Shown here piece after piece: positions 34,501 through 45,617 of a stretch of DNA of 64,000 nucleotides. The number at the start of each line of letters is the position of its first letter. Positions within the stretch are counted from its first letter, which is position 1. The stretch spans positions 21,973,914-22,037,913 of the forward strand of contig OY754967.1 of assembly GCA_963576475.1 (NCBI GenBank), given 5' to 3'. The notes under the pieces were generated by a model. The model did not search any database, was not told the DNA's origin, and was given only the letters and a program-made list of their open reading frames with translations. Source of the DNA: Molanna angustata (Eukaryota > Arthropoda > Insecta > Trichoptera > Molannidae). A program made the position numbers and the translations under genes.

Positions 34501-34677
34501 TGGAGAAGGAATTTCGTTCTGTCTGATGGAGCCAAGGGCTTTACTTCCAAACTCGCCCCTAAGTTTGTCAAGAATGTGGTACTTCAGTGTGTGTCCGACA
34601 AGATCTACTTACTGGGTAACATGCAAGGTAAACCTTGCGGTCGGTACCACATTAAAGACATAGTCAAAGTCGATTAG
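31510..34677 (+). CDS. Pol: protease, RT, RNase H, integrase
   Basis: A 1055-residue open frame, probably made as Gag-Pol by frameshifting. Protease active site D56-T57-G58. Reverse transcriptase has catalytic D306 (ALDLSHGYWQ) and Y368-L369-D370-D371. RNase H acidic residues are D520, E560, D587 and D630. Integrase has the zinc motif H713-x4-H718-x29-C748-x2-C751 and the triad D781-x59-D841-x35-E877, the normal D,D35E spacing. The C-terminus (about 995-1055) resembles the integrase tail module of gypsy elements, and no chromodomain is evident. All key residues are present and there is no internal stop. The numbering starts at the ATG overlapping the gag stop; the fused product would have a few residues before it. 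Confidence 0.97.
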   Translation: MSQSPEHRKEWEDWLKTVQCFHNIYNMNALSIRNDLYSRPFLSCRIRGIHFRALLDTGAATNVLGGSLSSSLENFKLDFCPTGGVVYTADATPHTITGTITLPLSFENRTLTVPFRTVPSLEDSIILGAQFLRDSGLAPRLFPDADVNININKEHVVISVLQTPPKCLVSYDHLSATQKGGIENIRSRFEEISFEKKGLGRTTLVSHVIDTNDHPPIKQRTYPISHARRQQIISELDKMIELGVVEPSRSPWLNNCFLVPKSDGTARFVLDPRRLNEVTTADSYRIPNILRIFDDLKDIKFLTALDLSHGYWQLPLSPESRPKTAFFVPGRGLFQYTVCPMGAKNSGMAMQRLVDELFCDVQDQVYCYLDDILICSSDFESHLQTLNIVLDRLRGANLTIKLAKSEFCKASLKYLGHIIDSEGIRTDPEKVRVMLSYPRPKNPKQVRGFLGMCSYYRRFINNFSRIAAPLCALTSSKIKSKEFSWTPEAEQSFCALKEAMTTAPVLKTPDYTVPFSLTCDASAISVGSYLSQNMPDGSEHVIAYFSRKLSPQERSYSVTERELLAILNSVEHFRPYLDGTSFTVYSDHGSLKYLTSMESPSGRLMRWSCRLSQYDFQIVYKKGKENNLADGLSRIELDNLSLVEPFDGSTDPWYSKIKKSTMTDPASVPGFMYKDNHLYRYSNSKHDPLTGNDRCWKVVVPSDHVNPLIQTTHEFLCHVGAHKTFEFLSRTYYWRGMSQSIRQFLSHCDICKAYKPNRQPPLGLMTVPKKVNRPMQSLSADLIGPLPLSKRRNMYILSVVDVFSKFVWAFPLRHANSKTIIKLIEENIFLPYSIPRTMILDNGKQFVSKEFKTFLENYGIKDLFYNALYHPQNNVVERYNASIVTALSISVQDDQRGWCGHLPKICSVLNNTVNATTDHSPFYLMHGFHPHPHASMHDVENDPHDPHHNYPSYIKSLENLETLYDRVTSHLLTAFQKNASRYNLRRKNCVLSVGQTVWRRNFVLSDGAKGFTSKLAPKFVKNVVLQCVSDKIYLLGNMQGKPCGRYHIKDIVKVD

Positions 34678-37331
34678 ACGGAAATTACATGTTTTGAACA
34701 TCGTCGAATTCTTCAAAAGTCTACCTCTGAAAACCGCCTGCAGATTGGGGCCTAAAGAATACCTCTGCCATTTTGTAGTTTTGAATGCGGCGTAAAAGGC
34801 CCCGGATCAATCTACATTTTCGGCACCCAATAGGCCGGGTTTAGTAGAATAGGTCTCTCTTGTTATTGTGTTGCGAGCGGAGTAAAAACCTCCGAACAAC
34901 CTCTTATCCCACTCTCTCATGTGATTCACCTTAATATCTTACCTCTCATCTTTCCCATCCCTTGGACACATATTCGCTAGTCATACTTGAATGTGTTGGT
35001 CGCAAGGTTGAATAAAACTGTCCCTTATTCTGTCTGTCCACCTTCCATGTTGCCTTACATAGGTCATCACGTTCTTAGGCTTAAGTTACGTTAGTTTTAA
35101 GATTTTGTCTACGTCTGATTCAAGCAATTGTGAACCATGTACTTGTAATATTTTTTTACCGTCTTACTGTTGATGTCGAAATCCTTACCAGATGGACGTG
35201 TATCTATTATTCTAATTTTGTTTTGTATATGTATATTCGGTCAATATCCGATTACTGTTAATTTTGATGGTGCTCTCACTCTCCCCGTCTAATATTTCCT
35301 TATACGACCGAAGGTATAGGATGAAATTCTCGGGTTCTTGTTTTCCCTTAAATTAAAACAAGTGGCGCCTATTTACTAAATTATTGTGTTTCATGGTCGA
35401 CAAATACGGGCCGGTGTGTATCACCGTTGTCGACTCGGTTATCCCATCCCCCCCAGTACTTCTTGATTTTCTTACTTGTTTGGACTCGTTATTCGTGTAT
35501 AAATGTATCTTTCCGTGACGAATGATGTATGTTCCATGGTATGACAGATGTTGAGCGAAAGATGAGCCTTGTTTCTGACGAATGTGAGTTGAGTGTGTTT
35601 GTGACGAGTCTAGACACTCTGTGACTGTAGTTGATGTTCTTCTTCTTATGATTATTCAGAGTACCCTTGACTGAGCAGTGATCATGTCATATTGTCAGTG
35701 GCAATAATTGTTGTTGTCACCCTTGAGAAAGCATTGTGGAAGAATGATGAGATCTTGGCTGATCACCAGAGATCTGAAGTAGGAGTTGCAGTCTAGCCGA
35801 TGGCTGGGCGAGTATGATCTGACGAGATCATGGATTGTGGAAAATTGTCTCTGAGGACGGAAAAGTGACTAACTTCCTCCGGAGGAGAAATTGTTCTATC
35901 GGTGGTTAAGTCCGCACTTTGAGGTGTAAGTGATTCTACTTACTGGAAACCTCTAGGACGCTCATGGACTACACCGTTTGTTGGGTGATTGCCGATTCTG
36001 CTTGTATAATCACTCATCTGCGGTCTAAGTGAGATATTGAGAATGGGCATCCAAGTGGATTCCGTCTGCCTATTTGGGCAAAGTATATACTGTGTGTTTG
36101 TCAACTGTATTCCACCTTTGAGTTAATGAGTTCCAGTTGTCTGCACACGTGTTCCCGTCTAATATTGTTTGAAGGATGTGTCAACTTTGCACTTTTAAGT
36201 CCTCCTTACATTCCTATTATGTTATTCTAAGTTACGTTAAACATTTTTATACTCGTTTCCACGGTTGCTTGAATCACCGCGTCTATTTTATCACTGTTTT
36301 ATTTTATACTATCTTATCGTACGACTATTTGATGATCCCTAAACCGTTCATTTAAATTAAGCCCGTACCGTTGATGGTGCTTTATATTTTGTCATTATTT
36401 GTATAAATTTGTTACTGCAGAATGGATTGTCACACCGCAACCAATGTTAATTGGAATATAAGAATTAATTATTAAGTATATATTATGTTGTTAGTATATA
36501 AGTTGATAGTTTCGTACGTAGTTTGTAAGTGTCATACTTGAACCAAAAAATATGTATTCCCTCCGTGTAAAGTTAAATATTCCGACAGCAAGAAATTTAA
36601 ACCACTGGTTTTTCTAATCAGTGTCAGTGAAGTGGGGAAAAAGCACTGCCATTTGTTAAAGGGTTTTTCCCACCCAACATCAAGAAACATAGCTTCAGTG
36701 AACCATTGTGTAAATTAGTTTTATATTGAATTTTGTTGATTTTTAATATTTTTTGTCATGTATATAATGTGTTGTACTTGTATTATTATATGATCTTGTT
36801 GGATGAACAACGTTGCTTAATATAGGCAAGCCTTATTATGGCATCTAGTGTTTGCGATAGCGACCTTGTTCATCTGGACTTATAATCGGAGGTCCTTCGT
36901 TGCTCCTGTTAATATTTTTTTTTGTCATGCATACAATGTGTTGTACTTGTATTATTGTATGATCATTGTTGGATGAACGACGTTGCTTGATATAGGCAAC
37001 TCCGATTGTAGCATATCGTTTGCAATAGCGACCTCGTTCATTTAAACTTGTAGTTTGGGCATCATTTTTTCTGTTAATATGTTTCCTTGACGATGAGAAG
37101 GGTTGATCAAACATGCTGATAATTTTTATGGTAAATCTTGTCCATCGTCCTGTCATCGTGTGTCATCAACTACTAAGAACCGAAAGAGAGAGCCTTGGGG
37201 GAATTTTAGTAGTGAGCAGCGACCGCGATCCCTGGATGTTATTACGATTGACGACCTCATCGTCCGAATTGCTAGACGCTAACCGACGTTAACACTTTTT
37301 TTTTCTTTTTTTTTCCCAAGATAAGATGGTG
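34678..37331 (+). other. Long non-coding 3' region of the LTR element
   Basis: No frame over about 70 codons is open on the + strand between pol and the 3' LTR, and none looks like an envelope protein. The sequence is less A+T-rich than the host flanks in its first part. It includes a two-copy repeat of about 167 bp (36741-37080). The purine-rich stretch just before the LTR (37318-37331, AAGATAAGATGGTG) is a weak polypurine tract candidate. It may be an eroded env region or an untranslated packaging region. Confidence 0.8.
36741..37080 (+). repeat. Two-copy tandem repeat, about 167 bp
   Basis: TTTGTCATG (36752, 36921), GGATGAACAACGTTGCTTAA-like (36801, 36971) and CTGTTAATAT (36906, 37071) recur 165-170 bases apart. 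The two units have diverged moderately. Confidence 0.8.
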
Positions 37332-37405
37332 TGTAAGGAGTATAAATACTCCTTACGACACTCAAATCACACGGCATTGGATTCGGTACAGATGGTGACC
37401 TTCGG

Positions 37406-37713
37406 TGCGCGCGCACCGACACTGTCGCCCCATCGGCAGAGATGAAAAGTACGGGTGCGTGCGCAACAATTCTATCTATATTCCCGTCGAAGGCCGTTCG
37501 AGCTGCGCGCGCCTCAGACGACCGTATCGCCATCGGCAGATATGAGAATTAGAGGTGCGCGCGCGGCGATTTTCGTCTTCTCTCCCATCGAAGGCCGTTC
37601 CGACCTGCGCGCGCACCGACAGTTTCGCCCCATCGGCAGATATGAGAATTAGAGGTGCGCGCGCGGCGATTTTCGTCTACTCTCCCGCCGTTCCGATCGA
37701 TCGGCGCGCGCAA
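37406..37713 (+). repeat. G+C-rich 100-bp tandem array in 3' LTR
   Basis: The same three-unit array as 28703-29010, shifted by 8703. Confidence 0.9.
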
Positions 37714-38260
37714 GTGACGCCGAGTTGATGTCTGGATTCCCGCCGGCTTTTTTTTCGGTTTTGACTTTGAAAGTATTTTGATCGGAGAAAAATAATATCG
37801 AATGTGGTGCGATAGAATAATTAATTGAAAATAAAGTAACGGATTAATTGAAAATAAAGTAACTTCAGATCGTTGACAACTTTTTATTCAAAATGTGGAG
37901 GTATTAGTAACTTAATTATCTTTCACAATTAAACAGTGGTTGAAAGCTAGCACAAAATATAAATTTATTATGGATCAAAAAGATACGTGTTCACACTACA
38001 CTTGTGAGAATGATAACTCCAGTGATTAATAATCAAGTGTTGAGATTGAAAAGTAAAATAACCATAGACAGCTCATGTTGATCGGTGTTAATTTTTATCA
38101 GAATAAAGTTTAAATATTTTTTAATTTTTGCTTTAAAGCATCTTTTTAAAGTTTCGTGTAATTGATATTAATATTGACTGTGATTAATTTGTAAAAGCGT
38201 TATAATAATGGACGATTTAGAATATCCTGGAATGATTCTACTTTGATGGCTCCCCTCCGA

Positions 38261-38658
38261 GCCAATCGAACTGCTTGGCCTGTAGCTAATATCGAAAGCT
38301 TCTTCTTGCCCGAGTTTAAGATCGACTGTGACACGCACAGCAAGCAATTCAAATATTTGGATGCTATCTCCAAGGTTGCATTTCGCAAAGTACACAAAGT
38401 ACATCATGTTGAATCTAAGAAATTGCTTGCTCTGAGGATTCTGCTCGAGCTCAGATAGTATCCGCGAATTGTTTAAAGCAAGTAAGGGACGAGGTGCGTA
38501 TAAAAGAGGTCTGCGGTCGCCATCCTTCATTGTGAGCTGTTTCCTGAAATGGCAGACTGGAGGGAAGCCGTACATAGTCACTGAATTCATTTCCGGTGGT
38601 GAACTGTCCCATCTCTTGGACAAGTATTTAGTGCTTCTCGAAGAGTCGGTTCGATGCG
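38261..38658 (+). pseudogene. Captured AGC-type kinase fragment in 3' LTR
   Basis: The LTR duplicate of 29558-29955, with the same frameshifts and the same Lys-to-Arg change. Its presence in both LTRs is expected because both derive from one RNA template. It therefore shows that the fragment belonged to the element before this insertion. Confidence 0.8.
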
Positions 38659-39045
38659 ACGCCGACAAACCCTTCCAAGGCTCCAGGTACCGTCACACCC
38701 TTTTTGTTTATTTTTTTTGTGGAGGTTCAAGATGACACACGCGGCATAATATATTAATTAACTTATTTACGATATATCTCAAATTATTGATTACTAACAA
38801 AAATAAATTGTATTGACCTTTCGTTGTAGTCATGTATGTAATTGTATCTATGTATAAATTGTATTGAAATTGTATTGGCGGCGTGACAACCCATTCAAGT
38901 GACCGAGAAATATATTTTGCTAAACCTTAATGTATATATTATTCAACTACCTTAACTTGCAACGAAGACATCCCCTGACGGTGAGAGCGTAGCTCGAACC
39001 TGAGCAGCCGGCAAAGAAGGGCCAACAATTGGACCTTCACAATTT

Positions 39046-42000
39046 ATTACTGTTATTTTTCTAAACCAATTGATTATTATATAATATACCCTCGCAATCG
39101 ACATCATATAATGAAATCTACCGCAATACAAATATTATCATTATGTAATGTATGGCGTGCAATATACATATCGCACCAAAATTGATTTCTTTTTAATACA
39201 GCGTATGTATGAAGAGAAAGGGATAGTCCCCTGGCAGATGAAATAGCGATACTTATACTGAACTCATAAGGCAGACTCGTGTAGGCTCGTGCACTGCACC
39301 GAGCTTATCATATCTTAGATGTAATTAGTATGTATACCTCTATCTCGCTCTCTAATTCATTAGCCATTCGTATTGAAAGAGATGAGTATCACGTATACAT
39401 GACATACAGCCGATTCCGCGCCTAAAATACGAGTGTCACAAATTGACACACAACTTTAGACCTAATTACTTCGTATATTAATACTTTATTGAGACGAAAA
39501 TGAAATGAATAATACTCCCATACATTTGTCTATACGACATCTGTTGATAAATCAGTAAAACAATATTGTAAAATAACAATATTACCTATAAAAGAGAACA
39601 TCACTAATTCAAATGTGTACATATCCTTGTTTGAACTTGATTTTTACCAATCGTCAATATCGGGCGCGGTTTTTATTTTGAATTAAAAAATGATTTGAAA
39701 ACAAATACTGTGACTTTAAAACATTTGTTTAAATATCCTATATTGTATTTATGGTTTAAATACCTATTAATTTAGGATAAAATTGCACTACCAAAAAAGA
39801 TCAAAAATACCATAGACCAGTCGCCACTGGTACCTACTATACCATCGTGAACGGTTACTGAACTACTTTATGATGAGAATCAACTATCATTGGCTTTATC
39901 AAGATAAAATGTCATTTACAATGTCATGTTATTTTAATTGAAACTAGTAATGATGTTTAAAAAAAGCCGGGTATTGGAAGTAAAATATCAAAAAAAGTGA
40001 AGGTACTGCAATACGACTGTTAGGGGCACCTCAAATTTTTCGAATATATTCCTAAATAAACTCCCTTAAACTTTATATCTCAATGGGATTCAAAAGGATC
40101 CATCAATCTGCTCAATTGCAAATTGAAAATCACGACTAGACCAGAAAATATGAGCTTTCAAATGTATTTGCAATATTAAAGCATACCTAAAATTTAAGGT
40201 CTTGTAATATTACATTAGGTACTTATACAAATAATTGAAAGTCTTGCAATATTACAGCATATGTAGGTACACAAATTTGAACAATTGATCTTGATTATTG
40301 TAAATCATAAGATTTAAATTCTCAAATATCGAATTATTAACTTTGTGTTACATTTAAATAAAACATAGTTAAACATTTCATAAGATTTAGTTCATTTCAA
40401 TACGATACAACTTTACTATGATGATATATTTGTTTATTTGTATTTGAAATAAATACATTGAAAAAAACTTTACATACACATAGGCACAAGTATGTTAACA
40501 AGCTAAAATTTCTGGAGCGGTTCAAGACATCTACGCGACAGCATTGGCTCTCATTGATAACGAACCAATTACTCAATAGATGGCGTTTGAATAAAGTTTT
40601 ATTGTCATTCATAGATGGCGAAGTTTTCGAAATTTACCATTCAACATATTGTATAGGTAGAAATTTTCAAAAATTTTATTGATAAGAGAAGGTCAATAAA
40701 AAAGCATAATTAACATAAGGCATAATTTTAGGCCTAAAATGATTACGTAGGTGCTTAATACTCCTGTTTTCTTATAAATATATATTCCAACTTCTTCTCT
40801 ATTGAGACATAAATTTTTCAAAAAATATTAGTATTAAGACTCAATAAAAAGGACGAGTGTGAAGTGATCTCGTAAATAAGCTTAAAATTGATATATTTAA
40901 CCGGTATATTAAAAATAAATACTGGTCTTGATATAATATCATATTCTCATACAAAAACTTCCAACTCAAAATTTTGTTGAAATAAAATAATTAACTTTAA
41001 AGTTGTTCATGTGAATACCACCTTATAACTTATGTTTCTTAAAAAGAACTGTGTTTCTACGAACAACCTTTACCTACAGTCTATCGATTACTAACATCAT
41101 ATTATATTATTCATTTATTTCTGCAACTTTGAAATATTTTTCATTGGAATCAGAAAACATTTCGTTTATATAAAATATTTTTATAGCACGTCGTATTTAT
41201 TACAAATGGCACCACAACATTTACGATTAAATAAATCCGTGACCGTAAAAAACTAAGAAGAATGTCCACATAATAGATATTTATGTCACTATATTTCTAT
41301 AGGCTATTATTTTAATTGTACAATTATCTGCTGTTTAATTTCTCGTATTGAAAACAATATTTCGTATACAAACATTTTACAAACCAAATTTACGCTATCA
41401 AAAAATATTACACGATTCAATGGTTTTTACCAAGTTTATTTGGTATTGATAAAATTATGAAATGTCTATCTCATTGAGTCAAATATAGCCCTTTGGTCAA
41501 TATTTGAAATTATCATGTGCTACATCATATTTTAAGAGATTTTTGGAATCCATGATTTTTTCTTAAATGATTATTTACCTGTATTCGTTCTATCAGAAAA
41601 TGAGTTCATAAACTACCACTGTCTTTCCAATGAAGGAAGCATTTTTTATATAAGTACCTACTGCATTTAAAAAAAACGATATTTGTTGTATATTAAATAT
41701 AATATGGCTTACGAGACGAACGATTTAAATAACACATCTACAAGTCGTTATATATTTTATATATGTATTATGAATGAACACAACAAAACCAAAAAAAACT
41801 TATGTAGTATAAATTGTGTTATACAAATTCAACAATTTGGTTTCTTTTTGAATATACACTTCAACGATCTTTGCTTAAGAATATTTCTTATTGAATTTCT
41901 GTTGATATTCGAAATGATACTTCTTCTCGTAAAAAATCTCGTTTGTGGTTTTTGGGTTGGATAAGTGGGCATAATGATAATTATCTTTTTGTCAAATCAA

Positions 42001-42669
42001 AACATTAGACATAATGTCGCTATCTTTGAAACAACAATTAAATTTCTTTTAAACGCTTCCTGTAATTATATTCCACTTGCTTTATTCGCTTGTTCTTTTA
42101 TGACCTTGACGAATGGTTCGTGCCAGTGACATCAAATACCGACGAATGCTTAATGCTTAGGAGTATGTCCGACCTTCAGATCAAACGAGTATCCTGCCTA
42201 TAAAAAAATAAAATAAAATACCTACGTATTGAGTGCGACTTGCTAAGGTACCTACCCATGTACATCCTACTTATTATATTGTTTAAGGATCATAAAAAGT
42301 GCATGCCACAATGCAGGTCGAAGATTAATAGTTTGCATCTCCACTCTGTATGAATGGTCATTAAGAGCAATGCGCGCATTCAAGATCATTTGTGGAGTTC
42401 TAGTTATTAAATGTCCCTATATACATTTAATGAAGTATCAGAGAGATCACTTTTGCTTCTTTAATAGTTTAAAAAACTTGTTCAGGGGGGGACTACTTAT
42501 GACACGTTCTTAATACATTCTTAACTTGCTTTAATATTAAAAATGTATAAAACAGTACTCGATTATAATTTAATCTTAATTTTACTCTACGTTGAATCAT
42601 AAAAAAATTAAGATCAAAGTTTGTTATGAAATTGTCATAATTTTTTTTATAAATTAATATAATACATTA
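39046..42669. other. A+T-rich sequence, nothing recognised
   Basis: Short frames at 40397-40682 and 41683-41964 have no recognisable motifs. Two ATAGATGGCG words near 40575-40620 hint at repeat DNA, but no clear element was delimited. Confidence 0.45.
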
Positions 42670-42934
42670 AAATAATGTATTTCTCTTTGTATCAGTCTAT
42701 ATTAGAATATGCAATTATATCATGGGGAGGCGCTTACCATGTTACAATAGACCCTTTAATAAAACTACAAAAATCCGTTTTAAAGACAATCTACAAGGTA
42801 CCAATCCGCACTCCATCCGACGCATTATTTAATGACTTTAATATACTAAACATATCACAATTATATGCAAAGAACGCTTGTACATACACATATAAAAACA
42901 TAGACAAACTTGACTCTACGCAAACATCTAGACC
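42670..42934 (+). pseudogene. LINE C-terminal fragment, left half
   Basis: Encodes YQSILEYAIISWGGAY and then LIKLQKSVLKTIYKVPIRTP, which match in order the C-terminal part of the LINE at 59823-61904 (YGMMAWGGAF, IQKMLVKKIYQKPIRF). It is 5'-truncated. The frame runs to the 9-bp ATCTAGACC (42926-42934) and resumes in phase at 45618. The open frame continuing to 43007 belongs to the inserted element, not to the LINE. Confidence 0.8.
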
Positions 42935-42970
42935 TTGGAGGAATAAAGGATGGAGGCGCCTTCAGTACAT

Positions 42971-43032
42971 TAAAAATGCAATCAAATTCCCTCATTTTGG
43001 AGTTTAGTCACAAGTTACAGTATTGACAACAA
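42971..43032 (+). repeat. Left inverted arm of P-like element
   Basis: Starts TAAAAATGCAATCAAATTCC. The reverse complement of 45523-45584 matches at 58 of 62 bases. Confidence 0.9.
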
Positions 43033-43181
43033 AATATGTTATCCGAGCAAACTAGCGCGAACTTCATTCTTATTGTTTGCAACGCAAAATATTTCGTAAA
43101 CATCTCGTTTTTTAACCTAAAAATATTATCGCTTCCAAAAATCGTTTTTTCTCGTTTTTCTAACTAATTATTGCAAAGAAA

Positions 43182-44744
43182 ATGTCGAAAAGGTCTTGTG
43201 TGGTGAAATGTAGGAATAAAGGACACGGTATATCTTTTCACTCGTAAGTATTGAAACTAACCTACTATATTTAACAATATTTAACGTAATATTGCGTGTC
43301 CAACTGGCCATGGTTAAATTATAATTGTATAGTTATTTTTTTTAATGATTCGTTCTTAATGATTTAATATTAAGAACGATATAATTATTTGTAATAGTTT
43401 CTTAAAATTTTACTTATTTTTAATTTCATTGGTTTTGTAAATTGTGGATACGACCGTAATCCGCCATTATATTGTAATATGTTTCGGGCACAATTTAAGA
43501 AAAAACATAATTTGTATTTACTGTTAATGCTTTTTCAATCATTTTGTCACATATTTGTAATGTTTTTATATTGTCACCAAATATTTTATTAATGATTTAA
43601 GATAATTGAGCATGTCAATCACATCACATATTTCCGCTGCGATATGGGCCGCCATATTTCATTCGACCGTAGAGTTGGGCATTGGACATGAATTTATTTT
43701 CAATATTTATTTTCTAATAATTTTTCTGCAAATTCAAAATTTTATTTGTTTATTTATTTAAATCCACATTAACATACAAAAATAACAACAATACAATAGT
43801 GCAACATAGTACAATTAAATTATGAAAAATAGACAATTTAGAATATGTTGGCACTGACAAAATGAATACCTACAAGTTACTGGCGTTATTATTTTATATT
43901 TCTTGTGAAACGGGATTTCATATTATTAAAATAATCTTATACGCACTTTATTTATTAATTTTATTTTATCTGACATCTTTAAGTATTACACAATATTGTT
44001 AATGTTTTTATTTTATATTTATAATGTTTTTAATTTATTTATGTAAATGGACGTGAAAAACATGTGTATTTTTTTACAGATTTCCAAAAAATCCAGCTCT
44101 TAGAGCTTTGTGGATTGCCGCTGTCAATCGTCCTCCAAATTGGCAACCATCTTCAAGCACAGTCATTTGTTCAAAGCATTTCAGAGATGATGAAATTGAC
44201 CGAAGTGGTTATAAAGGAAAATTAAGAATAATGTTGTCTCTTCAATTTTCTCTCAATTAGATACTGTTTGTCCTGAGGTTAGTTGATAGTTTTTTTTCTG
44301 ACTTAGTACTTATCATATTATGTGTTTATTAAATACTACTTATTTGTTCTGTTTCGGACTTTTTTGTAAATTTTATATACCTACAAGTTTTTAAATATCC
44401 TTACCTATATACTTATTGAATCATTATTTTGATATACGTTATTAAATTTTATAAATACACTTGCGGACATTCTTAATTTACATTGATTTTTTTTTTCAGA
44501 TAACTTCACCCATCCTTCTTGAACCTTCGGTGCCTAGTTGTTCATCATCAAATCCAACATTGCCTGAAAATTATATTTCTATGCAGGACACTCCAAGAAA
44601 AATACGTTTAAAGAGAGAGCTGTTCGTTCACATATACTTGATAAAAATCGAAAAAAGAAAATCAAGGCATTACAAAATAAAGTATGGAGAAAATGTAAAC
44701 AAGTCACTAATTTGAAAAATATAGAACCGATGGATTTTTTTTAA
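43182..44744 (+). pseudogene. THAP-domain gene, three exons, frameshifted
   Basis: Exon 1 (43182-43243) encodes MSKRSCVVKCRNKGHGISFH plus two bases and ends at GTAAGT. Exon 2 (44080-44277) follows TTTTACAG, and exon 3 starts at 44500 after TTTTTTCAG. The THAP zinc ligands are C6-x3-C10-x40-C51-x2-H54, with conserved P23, W32 and F55. A shift near 44205-44235 leads to a stop at 44258; the neighbouring frame continues as VSSIFSQLDTVCPE up to the GTTAGT donor. A second shift near 44611-44630 separates DTPRKIRLKR from a Lys-rich coiled-coil-like end (LDKNRKKKIKALQNKVWR) stopping at 44744, overlapping AATAAA. It is either a pseudogene or has sequencing indels. Introns argue against a retrocopy. 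Confidence 0.8.
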
Positions 44745-45204
44745 TAAAGCTTGGTATCTAAAAAAATATGCATTTTTTAATATATATCCCCTTTTCTGTA
44801 AATCATTTAAAGTTGCTAAGACCACCATAACATCTGATTTCCGCCAGGAGAAATTAATCAAAAATAATTAATCATATAAATCATGAAGATATGATACTAA
44901 TAATTTTTGTATTTAAAAAAACATTCAAATTAGTAAACTATCAAGTTGTAAACACGACAAAATGACATCTAATTAATTTCAGAAAAAAATATCAATTATA
45001 ATTTAGTATGTAATAATTATTGTCTTATCATACATTAATGTGTCAAACAATAAATGATGAATTTTTTTGCTCTACTGTAAAATTGCCGATTTTGACATAG
45101 TAAGGTTTCAAACGAATGCATGGACAGGCAGACTGACATGAATTTAGCCGTGCACAAACATGTGCAAAACCAATCTTACGAGGTCTACTTTATTTATATG
45201 CAGA

Positions 45205-45400
45205 TGAATGATCCTAATTATTTAATAATCAAAGACAATTGAATGATCCTAATTATTTAATATGAGACATTTTTTGTAGAAAATGACATTTATTATAATA
45301 TGCTTTATCATAATTGTAAATTGTTGTTCATTTATCATAATTGTAAATTGAAAAAGATTTATGCTTGTTCATTTATCATATTTGTAAATTGAAAAATATT
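45205..45400 (+). repeat. Short direct repeats inside P-like element
   Basis: GAATGATCCTAATTATTTAA occurs twice, 35 bases apart (from 45206 and 45241). A phrase like TTTATCATAATTGTAAATTG occurs three times between 45304 and 45400. They may be subterminal binding sites, but this is speculation. Confidence 0.7.
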
Positions 45401-45522
45401 CAATTTTAAAATAATATTTGTCTGAATTGAGCCCATCTCTAACTTCAGGGTCATTTGCTTACTTCAATATTGCCACTAAAAAAAATTTCCATTAGATAAA
45501 AAAAGTACTTATTTTATACTTA

Positions 45523-45584
45523 TTGTTGTCAGTACTGTCACTTGTGACTAAACTCACAAATGAGGGAATTTGATTGCATTTTTA
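45523..45584 (-). repeat. Right inverted arm of P-like element
   Basis: Reverse complement of 42971-43032 with four mismatches. Confidence 0.9.
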
Positions 45585-45617
45585 CTGTAAAGATTATAAG
45601 GCATGGGCGGCCCCTTG

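Larger units (their letters stand above)
28629..39041 (+). mobile_element. Complete Ty3/gypsy-type LTR retrotransposon
   Basis: This 10.4-kb element has 1710-bp LTRs (28629-30338 and 37332-39041) starting TG and ending CA, with ATTT duplicated at 28625-28628 and 39042-39045. The LTRs match at every position I compared, so insertion is very recent. The order is LTR, primer site, gag, pol (protease, RT, RNase H, integrase), a 2.65-kb non-coding stretch and LTR. The domain order defines Ty3/gypsy. The long LTRs and tRNA-Lys primer recall the Osvaldo/Ulysses type of insect elements, but that placement is inference. Gag and pol are both open, so the copy may be active. The LTRs carry a captured kinase fragment. 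Confidence 0.97.
37332..39041 (+). repeat. 3' LTR (1710 bp)
   Basis: Identical in all parts compared to 28629-30338, including the 5' palindrome (37333-37356), the 100-bp array and the kinase fragment. Followed by ATTT (39042-39045), the duplicated target. Confidence 0.96.
42935..45617 (+). mobile_element. P-element-like DNA transposon relic
   Basis: This 2683-bp insert splits a LINE and is flanked by ATCTAGACC at 42926-42934 and 45618-45626; P-type elements make 8-bp duplications, so one base may be chance. The inverted arms 42971-43032 and 45523-45584 match at 58 of 62 positions. Inside is a three-exon THAP-domain gene, the DNA-binding domain of P transposases. No catalytic transposase region is seen after 44744, so it is a non-autonomous, repressor-like remnant. 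The outermost 33-36 bases at the two ends are poorly matched, which is unusual. Confidence 0.75.

Noticed and set aside
36845..37156. Env remnant on the minus strand
   Set aside because: The frame is antisense to the element, covers a tandem repeat and has no membrane or signal segment.
42675..43007. One continuous 110-codon LINE frame
   Set aside because: Only the part up to 42934 is LINE. The rest lies in the inserted P-like element and its inverted arm.
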